Positions 57,701 through 64,000 of a stretch of DNA of 64,000 nt are shown one piece after another (the stretch's first letter is position 1; the number at the start of each line of letters is the position of its first letter). The position numbers were made by a program, and so were the translations under genes. The DNA comes from UBA961 sp049317525 (GTDB lineage Bacteria; Bacteroidota; Ignavibacteria; Kapaibacteriales; UBA961), in contig JBMOIC010000002.1 in assembly GCA_049317525.1 (NCBI GenBank), forward strand, positions 89,577-153,576, written 5' to 3'. The notes below the pieces were generated by a model. It saw only the letters and a list, made by a program, of their open reading frames with translations, ran no database searches and had not been told where the DNA came from.

Positions 57701-58326
57701 AAGATTCCATTAAAGCAAATATGGTTCTGAACTTTTTAGTTGATAGCCGTTTATTTTATCCTAAATCTTGTACTAAAGGCACATTGAAATCATGGATTCT
57801 AAATACAAATAATCGTATTGTTTCTTTAGAATTACAAGATGAGTGGATTTCACCAAAGGATTCTGTGCTTACTGAAATAAGTGGTATAGTTCAATTAAGT
57901 GAGATTGAATCAACAACATTAATTTGGGATACTATTTATTGGAAAACAATGCTTCAATCGGTAGATAGTTCTATCAATGGTTCTTTAAAGATCTCGATTT
58001 GTCAGAAAGGTGGAGACAGATTAGTAAAACATTCATCCACATTATTTACAGCAAGAATATCTCCAAATCCAACTCATATAGATGGAATTCATTCTTTAGA
58101 ATGCAATTTCCCACTTATTGAATTAGGAAAGTATTCTATTACCTTTGTAGATCAAACTGGAAAAAAGATATGGCAAGAATATCTTTATGAACATTCCATT
58201 GATATGATTGGGCATACAATGTCTATTAATATTCCTATCAATAATATTAGTTCAGGGGTATATTCTATTATTGTTTCATCCCCAACTCAAAGCACTGTTG
58301 AACGATGTATTTTATTGTCACATTAA
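54763..58326 (+). CDS. Giant secreted glycine-rich protein with ASH-like modules and T9SS sorting domain
   Basis: The ATG at 54763 gives 1187 residues. An upstream in-frame TTG at 54721 only adds 14 residues before a normal signal peptide (SIHAYFIISICVCSHIIQAQ). Order: an Ig-like N-region (about 40-170), a glycine-rich region (about 240-460, runs such as GPGGGGGAGA, YEGGGGGTGH, GRGGGGGGAIRLYAN) and ASH/choice-of-anchor-like modules (about 620-960: FDTLTIYNVGGADLELN, LSFPAIPLGQ, TIVLRNKG). A C-terminal T9SS-type domain starts at ISPNPTHIDG (about 1105) and ends with SSGVYSIIVSS. It is likely a surface adhesin or matrix protein. Its stop lies in the second copy of TCACATTAATGTGA. Confidence 0.85.
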   Translation: MNTFLKRLQAFSILSIHAYFIISICVCSHIIQAQPKIATIIPDICSPGMNIYLEIMAPSDSIGAFGTSGFSLNNPNSSVRVRALRDTDTAKVIFSPCIISWDGRLISTHVFVPPVELGGPNPPTDLWDQNPDEFHIPIQVIVNGVSSSIDTLYIVQPFGFNDRGGDNINRVLGAGGWGRRSRKGAMIVTNMALPANSIISVDTSDCDPYLQGNQGYLPFILISKTAIDGRNSIISVNASNQNAGPGGGGGAGAFCDVVSTNSNGGNGYTGGAPGGRNAAKLPFLSDYYTKPGLGTAPSMNKGSGGSSITGVLGGEAKAYEGGGGGTGHPFGSSGTGWDGTNNDIYGANGGGSSPSDRLYGGGGGFRTPGASSNAINGGNAHGNACVVPIAGGSGGATGNPQLGFGTITCSGRGGGGGGAIRLYANEIRDLKINAKGADGEANNPNGGSGSGGHIGIGAKNSLSNIIPDISGGTSIPAGGEGRFRFDAATYSDTNFYMYQKTNSISQPYFRGPSTGDKNLVIRQGITLLPFSGGANEITFYIKPDSGLWRVLDVPRNNYSYKGDSIGIDFSDMNKYPEKLFYIVAIQNNSMFSSKNAFSQEPSFVMSQAGANILYLSDQPIIKSDIVVDIQPALICPTDKRFDTLTIYNVGGADLELNSVYLKNNNTGITLNNIPGNATIIKPKDSLRLFFTFENPISTGDIYDTLYIFHNDLGINKNPWIISIHGKKDEIALAYLDGNKSKIIKELKFGMGCIGSTLFNEAAILNRTSFQLQKNDIQLVNTSKGIFSFTLQNTFIDSNSSGLIQLSYTSSSLGADTALIISSVGKCNFADTLLLIGEGIETNLSLDKSTLSFPAIPLGQTIFQTIVLRNKGISNAYIASAPIPNPPFQLIKTTPITPTLLLPGDSIICEYQYSPNKKGSDSTTIQFISLNTLGSCNDTVSCLLQGSSSLPQLTVSLPIIDQIDPSESSFTFPIKYIIEPKDSIKANMVLNFLVDSRLFYPKSCTKGTLKSWILNTNNRIVSLELQDEWISPKDSVLTEISGIVQLSEIESTTLIWDTIYWKTMLQSVDSSINGSLKISICQKGGDRLVKHSSTLFTARISPNPTHIDGIHSLECNFPLIELGKYSITFVDQTGKKIWQEYLYEHSIDMIGHTMSINIPINNISSGVYSIIVSSPTQSTVERCILLSH

Positions 58327-58331
58327 TGTGA
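58318..58331. repeat. 14-bp perfect palindrome over the stop codon of the giant protein gene
   Basis: TCACATTAATGTGA, identical to 45243-45256. It again places TAA in its centre and gives the protein end Ser-His. Confidence 0.7.
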
Positions 58332-58382
58332 TTATCAGATATTTACAATATAAAAACATTATATTTGCGCCCTTATATAAAT

Positions 58383-58456
58383 CGGTGTGTAGCGCAGCCC
58401 GGTAGCGCACTACTTTGGGGTAGTAGGGGTCGTGGGTTCGAATCCCGCCACACCGA
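58383..58456 (+). tRNA. tRNA-Pro(GGG)
   Basis: The cloverleaf is complete: acceptor CGGTGTG/CACACCG, D-stem GCGC/GCGC, anticodon stem CTACT/AGTAG with loop TTGGGGT (anticodon GGG, codons CCC/CCU), T-stem GTGGG/CCCGC with TTCGAAT, and discriminator A at 58456. The 3' CCA is not encoded. It lies 56 bases after the giant gene and is followed by a terminator. Confidence 0.95.
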
Positions 58457-58460
58457 CAAA

Positions 58461-58492
58461 AAAAAAGCTCTGATTAGTATCAGAGCTTTTTT
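58461..58492. terminator. Bidirectional terminator between tRNA-Pro and the TonB receptor gene
   Basis: AGCTCTGAT (58466-58474) pairs with ATCAGAGCT (58479-58487), flanked by an A-run before and a T-run after. It can end the tRNA transcript rightward and the TonB receptor transcript leftward (its stop is at 58508). Confidence 0.88.
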
Positions 58493-58507
58493 ACTTTATC
58501 ATAATGA

Positions 58508-60769
58508 TTAGAAATTATAGGTAATATTCAGGCTAGACATTCTTTGCAAGATTGATCCACCAAATATTTGATAATGCCTTCTATCTAATACATTAAAAAC
58601 AGTTCCGCTTACTGTCAATTCTTTATTAACTTCATAAGATGCATTCAAGTTAACTAGCCAATATTCAGGAACATATCCTTCGAATAATCCTGCTACCCAT
58701 GTAAATCCAGTGACACCACGTACTTGTACGCCAGCAGAAAAGCCATTACTTTCATATTGAAGTCCAATATTTAGTTTATGTGGCGCAGAATTAGGAACAA
58801 TTTTATTAGCGAATAATGGATTGTTTTCTTTAACATCAAAACCTAAGTAGGCATAATTTGCTTGCATAAACAGTTCACTAGATAGATAATAATTGACGCC
58901 AATTTCTACTCCATATTCATCTATAACACCAATATTTGTTGGAGTAATAATAAGAGCTGGCTTTTTAGTTAAAGGATCTATTGATAATCTATCATAAAAC
59001 AAAGCCTGATTTCTTGAAGCAAATGCACTCTTTAATGCAATATTTGCAGAGTCTGAACTATAACGAAGCGGTGAATATACATCGGGAGCTAAACCACCTA
59101 AAGGAACAGAAATAAAATTAGTTCTTCTATTCATGTACATATCTACTGTGATGAATAAGTCTTTAGACATTATCCCTTTATATCCTAGTTCATACGATAA
59201 AGCAGTTTCTACTTTTGTTTGTGGATTTCCTAGATTCCATTGTGATAATGTACCTAAGCCAAGAGGCTGTACATTATATTGATTAGCAATCGCTTTATCG
59301 ATAGAATCAACATTAACCGGTGCTCCGGCTGCTGATCTTCTGTATAAATCTGGATAGCTAGGTCTTAAAAATGATCGATTTACCGTAAATCGTAGAGTAT
59401 GATTAGTAATTGGATTATAGACTAAAGCTAATTTTGGAGAAAACTGAGTTTCAAAAAACGTTGATTTGTCCAATCTAGCTGCACCAACAATTCTTAGATT
59501 AGAAAGAAGAGAATAATCGATTTGAGCATACACACCGCTAAATGAATTCACTAAGCTATCAGGATTTAATAAAGGTGTAGCACCAATAATAGTAGTATTT
59601 ACATCTTGTATTTCATGAGAAGCACCTAGAATCAGTTTTAATTTATCGTCTAATAATGATTTGTTCCATTGTGCATCAATTACATACACATCACTTCTTT
59701 CAGCAGAACTTGCAGCAGCATTAAGCACAATCTGCGGTGAAGCAGTATTTCTTCTGTTCCAGTGAGCTTGAACATTAATATCTTGAGAATTATATGCTAA
59801 ACGAACATATGGCTTTTCAGTATCATTAATAAGAATACGACCTGTTTGATTAACAAAATATTCTCCACCATATTTTGAAAAACCAAATTCCGTTGTAATA
59901 CGCGCCTCTGGATTTAGAGAATAATCAATTCTAGCTGATCCAAACATATTTATAGCATTCTTATTTGCATTAATTAAAGAATCAATACTTCCAATAAATC
60001 CAACACCTGCTCTATTTCCTGTTACATCACTAGCTAAACCAGGATATTCAAGAATTCCACCATTTTTGATATCTCTTGAATTAATCCAACTTTGTCTTTG
60101 AGTAGAATATCCTGCATTCACTTTATAAGAAATATTACCAAATTCACCTGCATGTCTAATATCGCCTCTAAAAGTATTAAAATCACCTGCAGTAAGGCTT
60201 AGTTTGGTGCCTAGTACATCTTTTGGAGCAGCAGAAATAATATTAATAACTCCATTATATGCATTCGGACCATACAATGCAGATCCTGGGCCACGAACAA
60301 CTTCTATATGAGCAATATCACCCATATTTGTTTGGAATGAGTTCCATTCAACTAAATTTAATAATGGTGTAGAAGGATCTCTACCATCTAATAATATAAG
60401 AACACGTCTATTTATTGAATTATTAAACCCTCTCATATTGACATTAAAGTCATTCATACCACTTTGTACTACATCAACGCCTTGAATATTTTCGATAGAC
60501 TTTGCTACTTGTCCATGAGTAGCAGCTCTTATAATTTCTTTTGGAAGAAGAACAGAAATAGCAGCAGGTGCATCAGTAATTTTTTGTTGAATTCTTGAAG
60601 CGCCATAAACAGTAAATTCTTCTGTTCTGGTTTCTTTTAAAGAATCGATATTTCTATTTCTTTTTACTTTGATTTTACCATCTATTTGGGAAAAAGCAGT
60701 AAATGCTCCCATTTGGCAAATCACAGCAAAACACATACATATAGAAACAGTTCGGCACACATTAAACAT
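58508..60769 (-). CDS. TonB-dependent outer-membrane receptor
   Basis: The 753-residue receptor has a signal peptide (MFNVCRTVSICMCFAVICQM, cut near AFSQ) and a plug domain (about 45-175: FTVYGASRIQQKITDAPAAI, GVDVVQSGMNDFNVNMRGFN, RRVLILLDGRDPS, IEVVRGPGSALYGPNAYNGV). The barrel ends SLNITYNF with terminal Phe. There is no N-terminal CarboxypepD_reg domain, unlike the receptor at 12524. The substrate is unknown. It is the second gene of a leftward operon 22 bases after a TetR regulator, which probably senses a related ligand. Confidence 0.92.
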   Translation of the reverse strand: MFNVCRTVSICMCFAVICQMGAFTAFSQIDGKIKVKRNRNIDSLKETRTEEFTVYGASRIQQKITDAPAAISVLLPKEIIRAATHGQVAKSIENIQGVDVVQSGMNDFNVNMRGFNNSINRRVLILLDGRDPSTPLLNLVEWNSFQTNMGDIAHIEVVRGPGSALYGPNAYNGVINIISAAPKDVLGTKLSLTAGDFNTFRGDIRHAGEFGNISYKVNAGYSTQRQSWINSRDIKNGGILEYPGLASDVTGNRAGVGFIGSIDSLINANKNAINMFGSARIDYSLNPEARITTEFGFSKYGGEYFVNQTGRILINDTEKPYVRLAYNSQDINVQAHWNRRNTASPQIVLNAAASSAERSDVYVIDAQWNKSLLDDKLKLILGASHEIQDVNTTIIGATPLLNPDSLVNSFSGVYAQIDYSLLSNLRIVGAARLDKSTFFETQFSPKLALVYNPITNHTLRFTVNRSFLRPSYPDLYRRSAAGAPVNVDSIDKAIANQYNVQPLGLGTLSQWNLGNPQTKVETALSYELGYKGIMSKDLFITVDMYMNRRTNFISVPLGGLAPDVYSPLRYSSDSANIALKSAFASRNQALFYDRLSIDPLTKKPALIITPTNIGVIDEYGVEIGVNYYLSSELFMQANYAYLGFDVKENNPLFANKIVPNSAPHKLNIGLQYESNGFSAGVQVRGVTGFTWVAGLFEGYVPEYWLVNLNASYEVNKELTVSGTVFNVLDRRHYQIFGGSILQRMSSLNITYNF

Positions 60770-60791
60770 AAGCTTAACTCCACATTGTACT

Positions 60792-61478
60792 TTATGATTG
60801 ATGAGAAGAAAGAAAACCTTTCTTCAGTTTTTTTTCAATTTTATCTGCTACGAGTAATCTTAAAGCTGGCATCATTAATCCAGATCCAATCACTGATTGC
60901 CTAAATTTATAGGCTTCTCTTAAAGAATAGGTTTTACCATCAAGAATCCATTGTAAAAATATTCCATCTGATATTCCTAATTCTAAAACGGCAAAAGAAG
61001 CTGAGTCAACGGATTTAAATAATTTTAACTTTTGCATTTGTTGAGTAACTTCTTTACCAATCAATTCTAATTTTTTTTTCATGCTTCTAATTCTGCCAAG
61101 AAAATGATGGTCTTTGCTTCTAAGAGCATGTGCCCAGAATTCAAGTAATATTGAAGCATATTCAGCATGTTTTTCATAAAAATCGACTGTTGTGTCGATT
61201 AATGCATCTGCTTTTGATACCGGGTCCAAATGAGATTCAACAGCTTGTTCCATTGCCATTTCATAATCATCCATCCAATAATCATACACAGCTAAAAATA
61301 ATTCTTCCTTTGTAGAAAAATACTCATATATAGTACCCTTTCCTATTATTGCTGCCTCTGCAATGTCTTGCATTTTTGCAGAATAAAACCCCTTTTCAGC
61401 AAATACACCTATAGCTCCTTGAATGATAGACATCTTCTTTTCGGCTCTTAAAGATTCTTCTGTTTTATTTCTAGACAT
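60792..61478 (-). CDS. TetR/AcrR-family transcriptional regulator
   Basis: The 228-residue regulator has an N-terminal helix-turn-helix (about 15-60: IIQGAIGVFAEKGFYSAKMQ, DIAEAAIIGKGTIYEYFSTK, EELFLAVYDY) that fits TetR_N closely. A helical ligand domain follows, of the TetR_C type common in Bacteroidota/Chlorobi regulators (YASILLEFWAHALRSKDHHF). It starts divergently from clpS with about 200 bases between. It is co-transcribed with the TonB receptor and likely autoregulated. Confidence 0.92.
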   Translation of the reverse strand: MSRNKTEESLRAEKKMSIIQGAIGVFAEKGFYSAKMQDIAEAAIIGKGTIYEYFSTKEELFLAVYDYWMDDYEMAMEQAVESHLDPVSKADALIDTTVDFYEKHAEYASILLEFWAHALRSKDHHFLGRIRSMKKKLELIGKEVTQQMQKLKLFKSVDSASFAVLELGISDGIFLQWILDGKTYSLREAYKFRQSVIGSGLMMPALRLLVADKIEKKLKKGFLSSHQS

Positions 61479-61506
61479 AGTAATAACACGTTTATATTTT
61501 CTTTTA

Positions 61507-61524
61507 TTTGACCAATGAGTCGAA
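61507..61524. promoter_or_regulatory. Candidate TetR operator
   Basis: An imperfect inverted repeat (TTTGACCAATGAGTCGAA) lies 28-46 bases upstream of the TetR start codon. The half-sites TT-T-GAC and TT-C-GAC differ in one base. Many TetR-type regulators bind such GAC...GTC dyads in their own promoters. Confidence 0.4.
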
Positions 61525-61586
61525 ATATAGATGTATTAGCAACAATCACCAAACAGAATAAATATTGTTGATATTAACAATAGGAA

Positions 61587-61630
61587 TCATGAAAATCTCA
61601 TGTATTTCTCTTTAGGATTTTTCATGAGAT
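61587..61630. repeat. Nested inverted repeats upstream of clpS
   Basis: ATCTCATG (61595-61602) is exactly inverted at 61623-61630. The overlapping TCATGAAAATC (61587-61597) is inverted at 61616-61627 with one extra base. The element lies 10 bases before the candidate -7 box of clpS and may be an operator or an alternative hairpin. Confidence 0.4.
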
Positions 61631-61640
61631 TACACTTTCT

Positions 61641-61648
61641 TATTTTTG
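61641..61648 (+). promoter_or_regulatory. Possible -7 element of the clpS operon
   Basis: TATTTTTG matches the Bacteroidota -7 consensus TAnnTTTG and lies 35 bases before the clpS ATG. A TTG at the expected -33 distance is missing, so support is partial. Confidence 0.35.
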
Positions 61649-61682
61649 CATAAGAAGTTTATATAAACAAGATTGAGATATC

Positions 61683-61991
61683 ATGTTCTTTTTGCATTCT
61701 ACAGAGCAGACTCCAGATATATTGGAAATTTATGAATTAGAAACAGTTGATTCTCATAATGCCAATGGTAATGGACATGTGATTCTATTTAATGATGATT
61801 ATCATACTTTTGATGAAGTTATCCTTCAAATTTTAAAAGCAACACATTGTTCAATACAGAAGGCAGAACAGTATACATGGGAAGTTCATCATAATGGAAA
61901 ATCCAATGTATACCAAGGTTTACTAACGGATTGTCTTTTTGTAAGCGCAGTACTTGAAGAGATTGATTTAAAAACACATATCGAGTATTAA
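61683..61991 (+). CDS. clpS: ATP-dependent Clp protease adaptor ClpS
   Basis: ClpS delivers N-degron substrates to ClpAP. The 102-residue protein has the core VILFNDDYHTFDEVI (about 33-47; the Asn-Asp-Asp region binds the substrate alpha-amino group), ILKATHCSIQKAEQYTWEVH (about 50-69) and a last strand ending AVLEEIDLKTHIEY. The N-terminal extension of about 30 residues is the flexible ClpA-contacting part. It is the first gene of a three-gene unit and is followed 4 bases later by a small membrane protein gene. Confidence 0.92.
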   Translation: MFFLHSTEQTPDILEIYELETVDSHNANGNGHVILFNDDYHTFDEVILQILKATHCSIQKAEQYTWEVHHNGKSNVYQGLLTDCLFVSAVLEEIDLKTHIEY

Positions 61992-61995
61992 TTTC

Positions 61996-62193
61996 ATGGG
62001 GAAGATTTTTCTTATAATTATTGCAATCATATTATTTATCACTTTTTTTATCACATTTATTAAGGGTGTTTTTAGAAGATTTTTTATAAGAATTATTAAT
62101 ACATCTCAACAAAAACAAACAATATCTGATACAGTATTATTTAAAAATGATAAGATTACTGTGTTAGATGAAAAAAAGAATTCCCGGAAATAG
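61996..62193 (+). CDS. Small membrane protein (DUF4834-like)
   Basis: The 65-residue protein has one strong N-terminal transmembrane helix (about 4-24, IFLIIIAIILFITFFITFIK) followed by a basic FRRFFIRI and a polar tail. The size and layout resemble DUF4834 proteins of Bacteroidota, but the match is weak. It is tightly packed between clpS (4 bases) and ppx (5 bases), which supports that it is real. Function unknown. Confidence 0.6.
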   Translation: MGKIFLIIIAIILFITFFITFIKGVFRRFFIRIINTSQQKQTISDTVLFKNDKITVLDEKKNSRK

Positions 62194-62198
62194 AACAT

Positions 62199-63764
62199 AT
62201 GCATTCAAGCCAAAAGAAAGACTCTCCATTAATAATGGCTATTGATTTAGGAACAAACTCTTTTCATGCTATCATAGGATCTGTGAATTCTAAGGGTATA
62301 CTAAAAATACATAGTAAGGATAAAGATCAAGTAAGGCTTGGTAGTGGAGCTACAGATATGAAGCAATTGCATTCAGATTCCATCAAGAGAGGAATACAAG
62401 CAATGAAAAAATTTAGTGCTATGTCTGAAAAAGCTGGTTCTACTATTAAAGCTATTGGAACAAGTGCATTAAGGGAAGCTGAGAACAGAGATGATTTTAT
62501 TGAAAAAGTTGCATTTGCAACTGGTATTCATGTTGAAGTAGTTTCAGGATATGAGGAAGGACGTTTAATTTATGTTGGTGCAGTGCATGCATTGCCGATT
62601 TTAACTAAAAAAGCACTCATTATTGATATAGGTGGTGGAAGTACAGAAACGGCAATTGGAGTTCTTGGTGAAGTTAGTTATGTTCATAGTGCCAAACTTG
62701 GTTCAATTCGATTAACCCAAAGGTTTTTTCCTAATGGTATTGCAAATGAACAATCTATCAAAGAATGTAGACTACAGATTCAAGGTGATTTAGCCCCAAC
62801 ATTCTCTTCTTTATTAGAACATGGATTTGAAACAGTAGTAGGGACAAGTGGAACAATACATACTATTGCAAATATGTGTTTACTATCTAAGGGGATTATT
62901 CAAAATGAATCATTAAATGGCATAACAATATTAAGAGAAGAAATATTAAAACACATTTCTCTTATAAGTGCTATCTACTCACCACAAGAAAGAAGTCTTA
63001 TACCAGGAATAGAACCAAAGAGGGCAGATATTATTCTTGCAGGAGCATTAATATTAGAACAAATTATTTTAGGATTAAATATTCAAAAAGTTACAATATC
63101 TGCTTATGCATTAAGGGAAGGTATTATTTTTGATACAATTCAAAAAGAAAATGATATTAGAGAATTTCATCATTTAAGCAGATTAAGATATGAAACTGTA
63201 TACCATTTATGTGAAGTATACAGAGTAAATATTGAACATGCAGAACATGTAAAGAATATCGCATTAAAATTGTTTGACGATACAATTACTTTACATGGAT
63301 TAGGTGACGCAGAAAGAGAACTATTAGAAGCTGCATCATTATTGCATGATGTTGGTTATCATGTATCCCCAGAGCAACATCATAAGCACAGTTATTATAT
63401 TATATCAAATTGCGTAATGCCAGGTTTTACAAATGATGAATCCGATATCATTGCAAATATTGCACGATATCATCGAAAAAGTCACCCTAAAAAGAAACAT
63501 CTTAGCTTTTCACATCTATCTTTAGAAAAACAAAGAATAGTAACTATTTTATCTGGTATTCTAAGAATTGCCGAAGGTTTAGATAGAAGACAACATCAGA
63601 TCGTTGATGATTTATATTGTACGATTAAACAGCATGAAGTTACAATAAGTGTAAAATCCTTAAAAGGATTATTAGCCGATATTGAGATTTGGGGAGCAAT
63701 CAGAAGAAAAGGTTTACTAGAAGAAGCACTGAGAATATCTATATCATTACATATGTCAAACTAA
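62199..63764 (+). CDS. ppx: Ppx/GppA exopolyphosphatase with C-terminal HD domain
   Basis: The enzyme hydrolyses polyphosphate or (p)ppGpp 5'-phosphate. The 521-residue protein has the ASKHA fold: phosphate-1 MAIDLGTNSFHAI (13-25), IDIGGGSTETAIG (about 146-158), a GTSGTIHTIANM loop (about 214-225) and AYALREGIIFD (about 304). An HD-type domain follows (about 325-510; LLEAASLLHDVGYH, then DIIANIARYHRKSHP). Ppx versus GppA cannot be decided from sequence alone. It ends the clpS operon. Confidence 0.92.
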   Translation: MHSSQKKDSPLIMAIDLGTNSFHAIIGSVNSKGILKIHSKDKDQVRLGSGATDMKQLHSDSIKRGIQAMKKFSAMSEKAGSTIKAIGTSALREAENRDDFIEKVAFATGIHVEVVSGYEEGRLIYVGAVHALPILTKKALIIDIGGGSTETAIGVLGEVSYVHSAKLGSIRLTQRFFPNGIANEQSIKECRLQIQGDLAPTFSSLLEHGFETVVGTSGTIHTIANMCLLSKGIIQNESLNGITILREEILKHISLISAIYSPQERSLIPGIEPKRADIILAGALILEQIILGLNIQKVTISAYALREGIIFDTIQKENDIREFHHLSRLRYETVYHLCEVYRVNIEHAEHVKNIALKLFDDTITLHGLGDAERELLEAASLLHDVGYHVSPEQHHKHSYYIISNCVMPGFTNDESDIIANIARYHRKSHPKKKHLSFSHLSLEKQRIVTILSGILRIAEGLDRRQHQIVDDLYCTIKQHEVTISVKSLKGLLADIEIWGAIRRKGLLEEALRISISLHMSN

Positions 63765-63785
63765 ATGTAGATATTCTTTAATACT

Positions 63786-63807
63786 TATGTTCAAATCCAA
63801 GAACATA
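63786..63807 (+). terminator. Weak hairpin after ppx
   Basis: TATGTTC (63786-63792) pairs with GAACATA (63801-63807) with an 8-base loop. The T-run (five T) lies eight bases further on, so termination is doubtful. Confidence 0.3.
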
Positions 63808-63894
63808 GCTCATGGTTTTTATTGTACAATCTAAATACTATCGTTGATAGAATTGTTAATTTACTATGCACTTTCTATAGTAAATCCATTTATC

Positions 63895-64000
63895 ATGAGA
63901 ATTCTCAGTAAACATATATATATCATATTGATAGTATTATTCCTTGTGAATAATAGTTCTTTATATGGTTATACCCCAAAAGTTACTACCCGCATTACTA
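63895..64000 (+). CDS. Exported protein, N-terminal fragment (3' end outside window)
   Basis: An open frame begins at ATG 63895 and is still open at the window end (35 codons). It encodes a Sec signal peptide: basic MRILSKH, then a hydrophobic YIILIVLFLVNNSSLYG with a plausible cut near LYG-Y. The mature part visible is too short to classify. It is 130 bases after ppx on the same strand. Confidence 0.6.
   Translation, partial: MRILSKHIYIILIVLFLVNNSSLYGYTPKVTTRIT

Noticed and set aside
1..64000. CRISPR arrays, transposases, prophage, toxin-antitoxin or restriction genes
   Set aside because: No regularly spaced repeats, integrase/transposase motifs or phage modules were seen; the only repeats are short palindromes and the lipoyl duplication.

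Overview
The window is a dense, AT-rich (roughly 30-33% GC by eye) stretch of chromosome from a Gram-negative bacterium of the Bacteroidota/Chlorobi-type lineage. The evidence is several secreted proteins with type IX secretion (T9SS)-style C-terminal domains, lipopolysaccharide genes (kdsA, lptC), TonB-dependent receptors, families typical of this group (Omp28, DUF6029, DUF6588-like, YfhO, DUF1800/DUF1501) and a Bacteroidota-type promoter (TTG-N20-TAnnTTTG). A Kapabacteria or Ignavibacteria-like member is my best guess, but this is inference. I see no rRNA, CRISPR array, insertion sequence, prophage or plasmid gene. The only RNA gene found is tRNA-Pro(GGG).

Layout. 1-1723 (-) is the N-terminal part of a large secreted beta-propeller/Ig-like protein that runs off the left edge. 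2056-8738 (+) is a tight five-gene secreted cluster: DUF1800, a DUF1501 protein with a Tat leader and T9SS tail, a DUF6588-like outer-membrane protein, a lipoprotein and a TPR protein. 8735-10186 (-) holds pssA and coaE. 10340-12085 (+) is a 2-oxoacid dehydrogenase E2 with two lipoyl domains, followed by a hairpin and a three-gene cassette (12128-15478) that looks like metal acquisition. 15681-24232 (+) holds a TPR protein, mdh, a YfhO-like membrane protein, an rRNA uracil methyltransferase and a double-OmpA-domain protein. 24237-25976 (-) pairs a one-haem outer-membrane barrel with a Tat-type Rieske protein. 26169-31274 (+) holds proS, a PHP phosphatase, ribH and acs, with a nitroreductase convergent to acs.

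32102-37762 (+) is ftsK-kdsA-lptC-ade, with translational overlaps between the last three. 37754-42067 (-) is a subtilisin-like protease, a DprE2-like reductase and a GT-C-type membrane glycosyltransferase. 42194-45251 (+) is a ygfZ-LOG-SirB1-pseudoreceiver operon. It is convergent with an operon of a small membrane protein, gatA and an amidase (45248-48870, -). 48913-52178 (-) is a TlpA/DUF6029/Omp28 envelope thioredoxin-fold group. 52352-58326 (+) holds a secreted protein, a sigma-54 response regulator and a 1187-residue glycine-rich T9SS-type protein, followed by tRNA-Pro. 58508-61478 (-) is a TetR regulator with a TonB receptor. 61683-63764 (+) is clpS, a small membrane protein and a Ppx/GppA phosphatase. 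A further exported protein starts at 63895 and runs off the right edge.

Housekeeping genes are interleaved with short envelope operons. The parts most worth a second look are the DUF1800/DUF1501 cluster (apparent Tat plus T9SS routing), the haem-barrel/Rieske pair, the metal cassette behind a hairpin, the DprE2-like/GT-C pair, and a 14-bp palindrome found at two separate gene ends.
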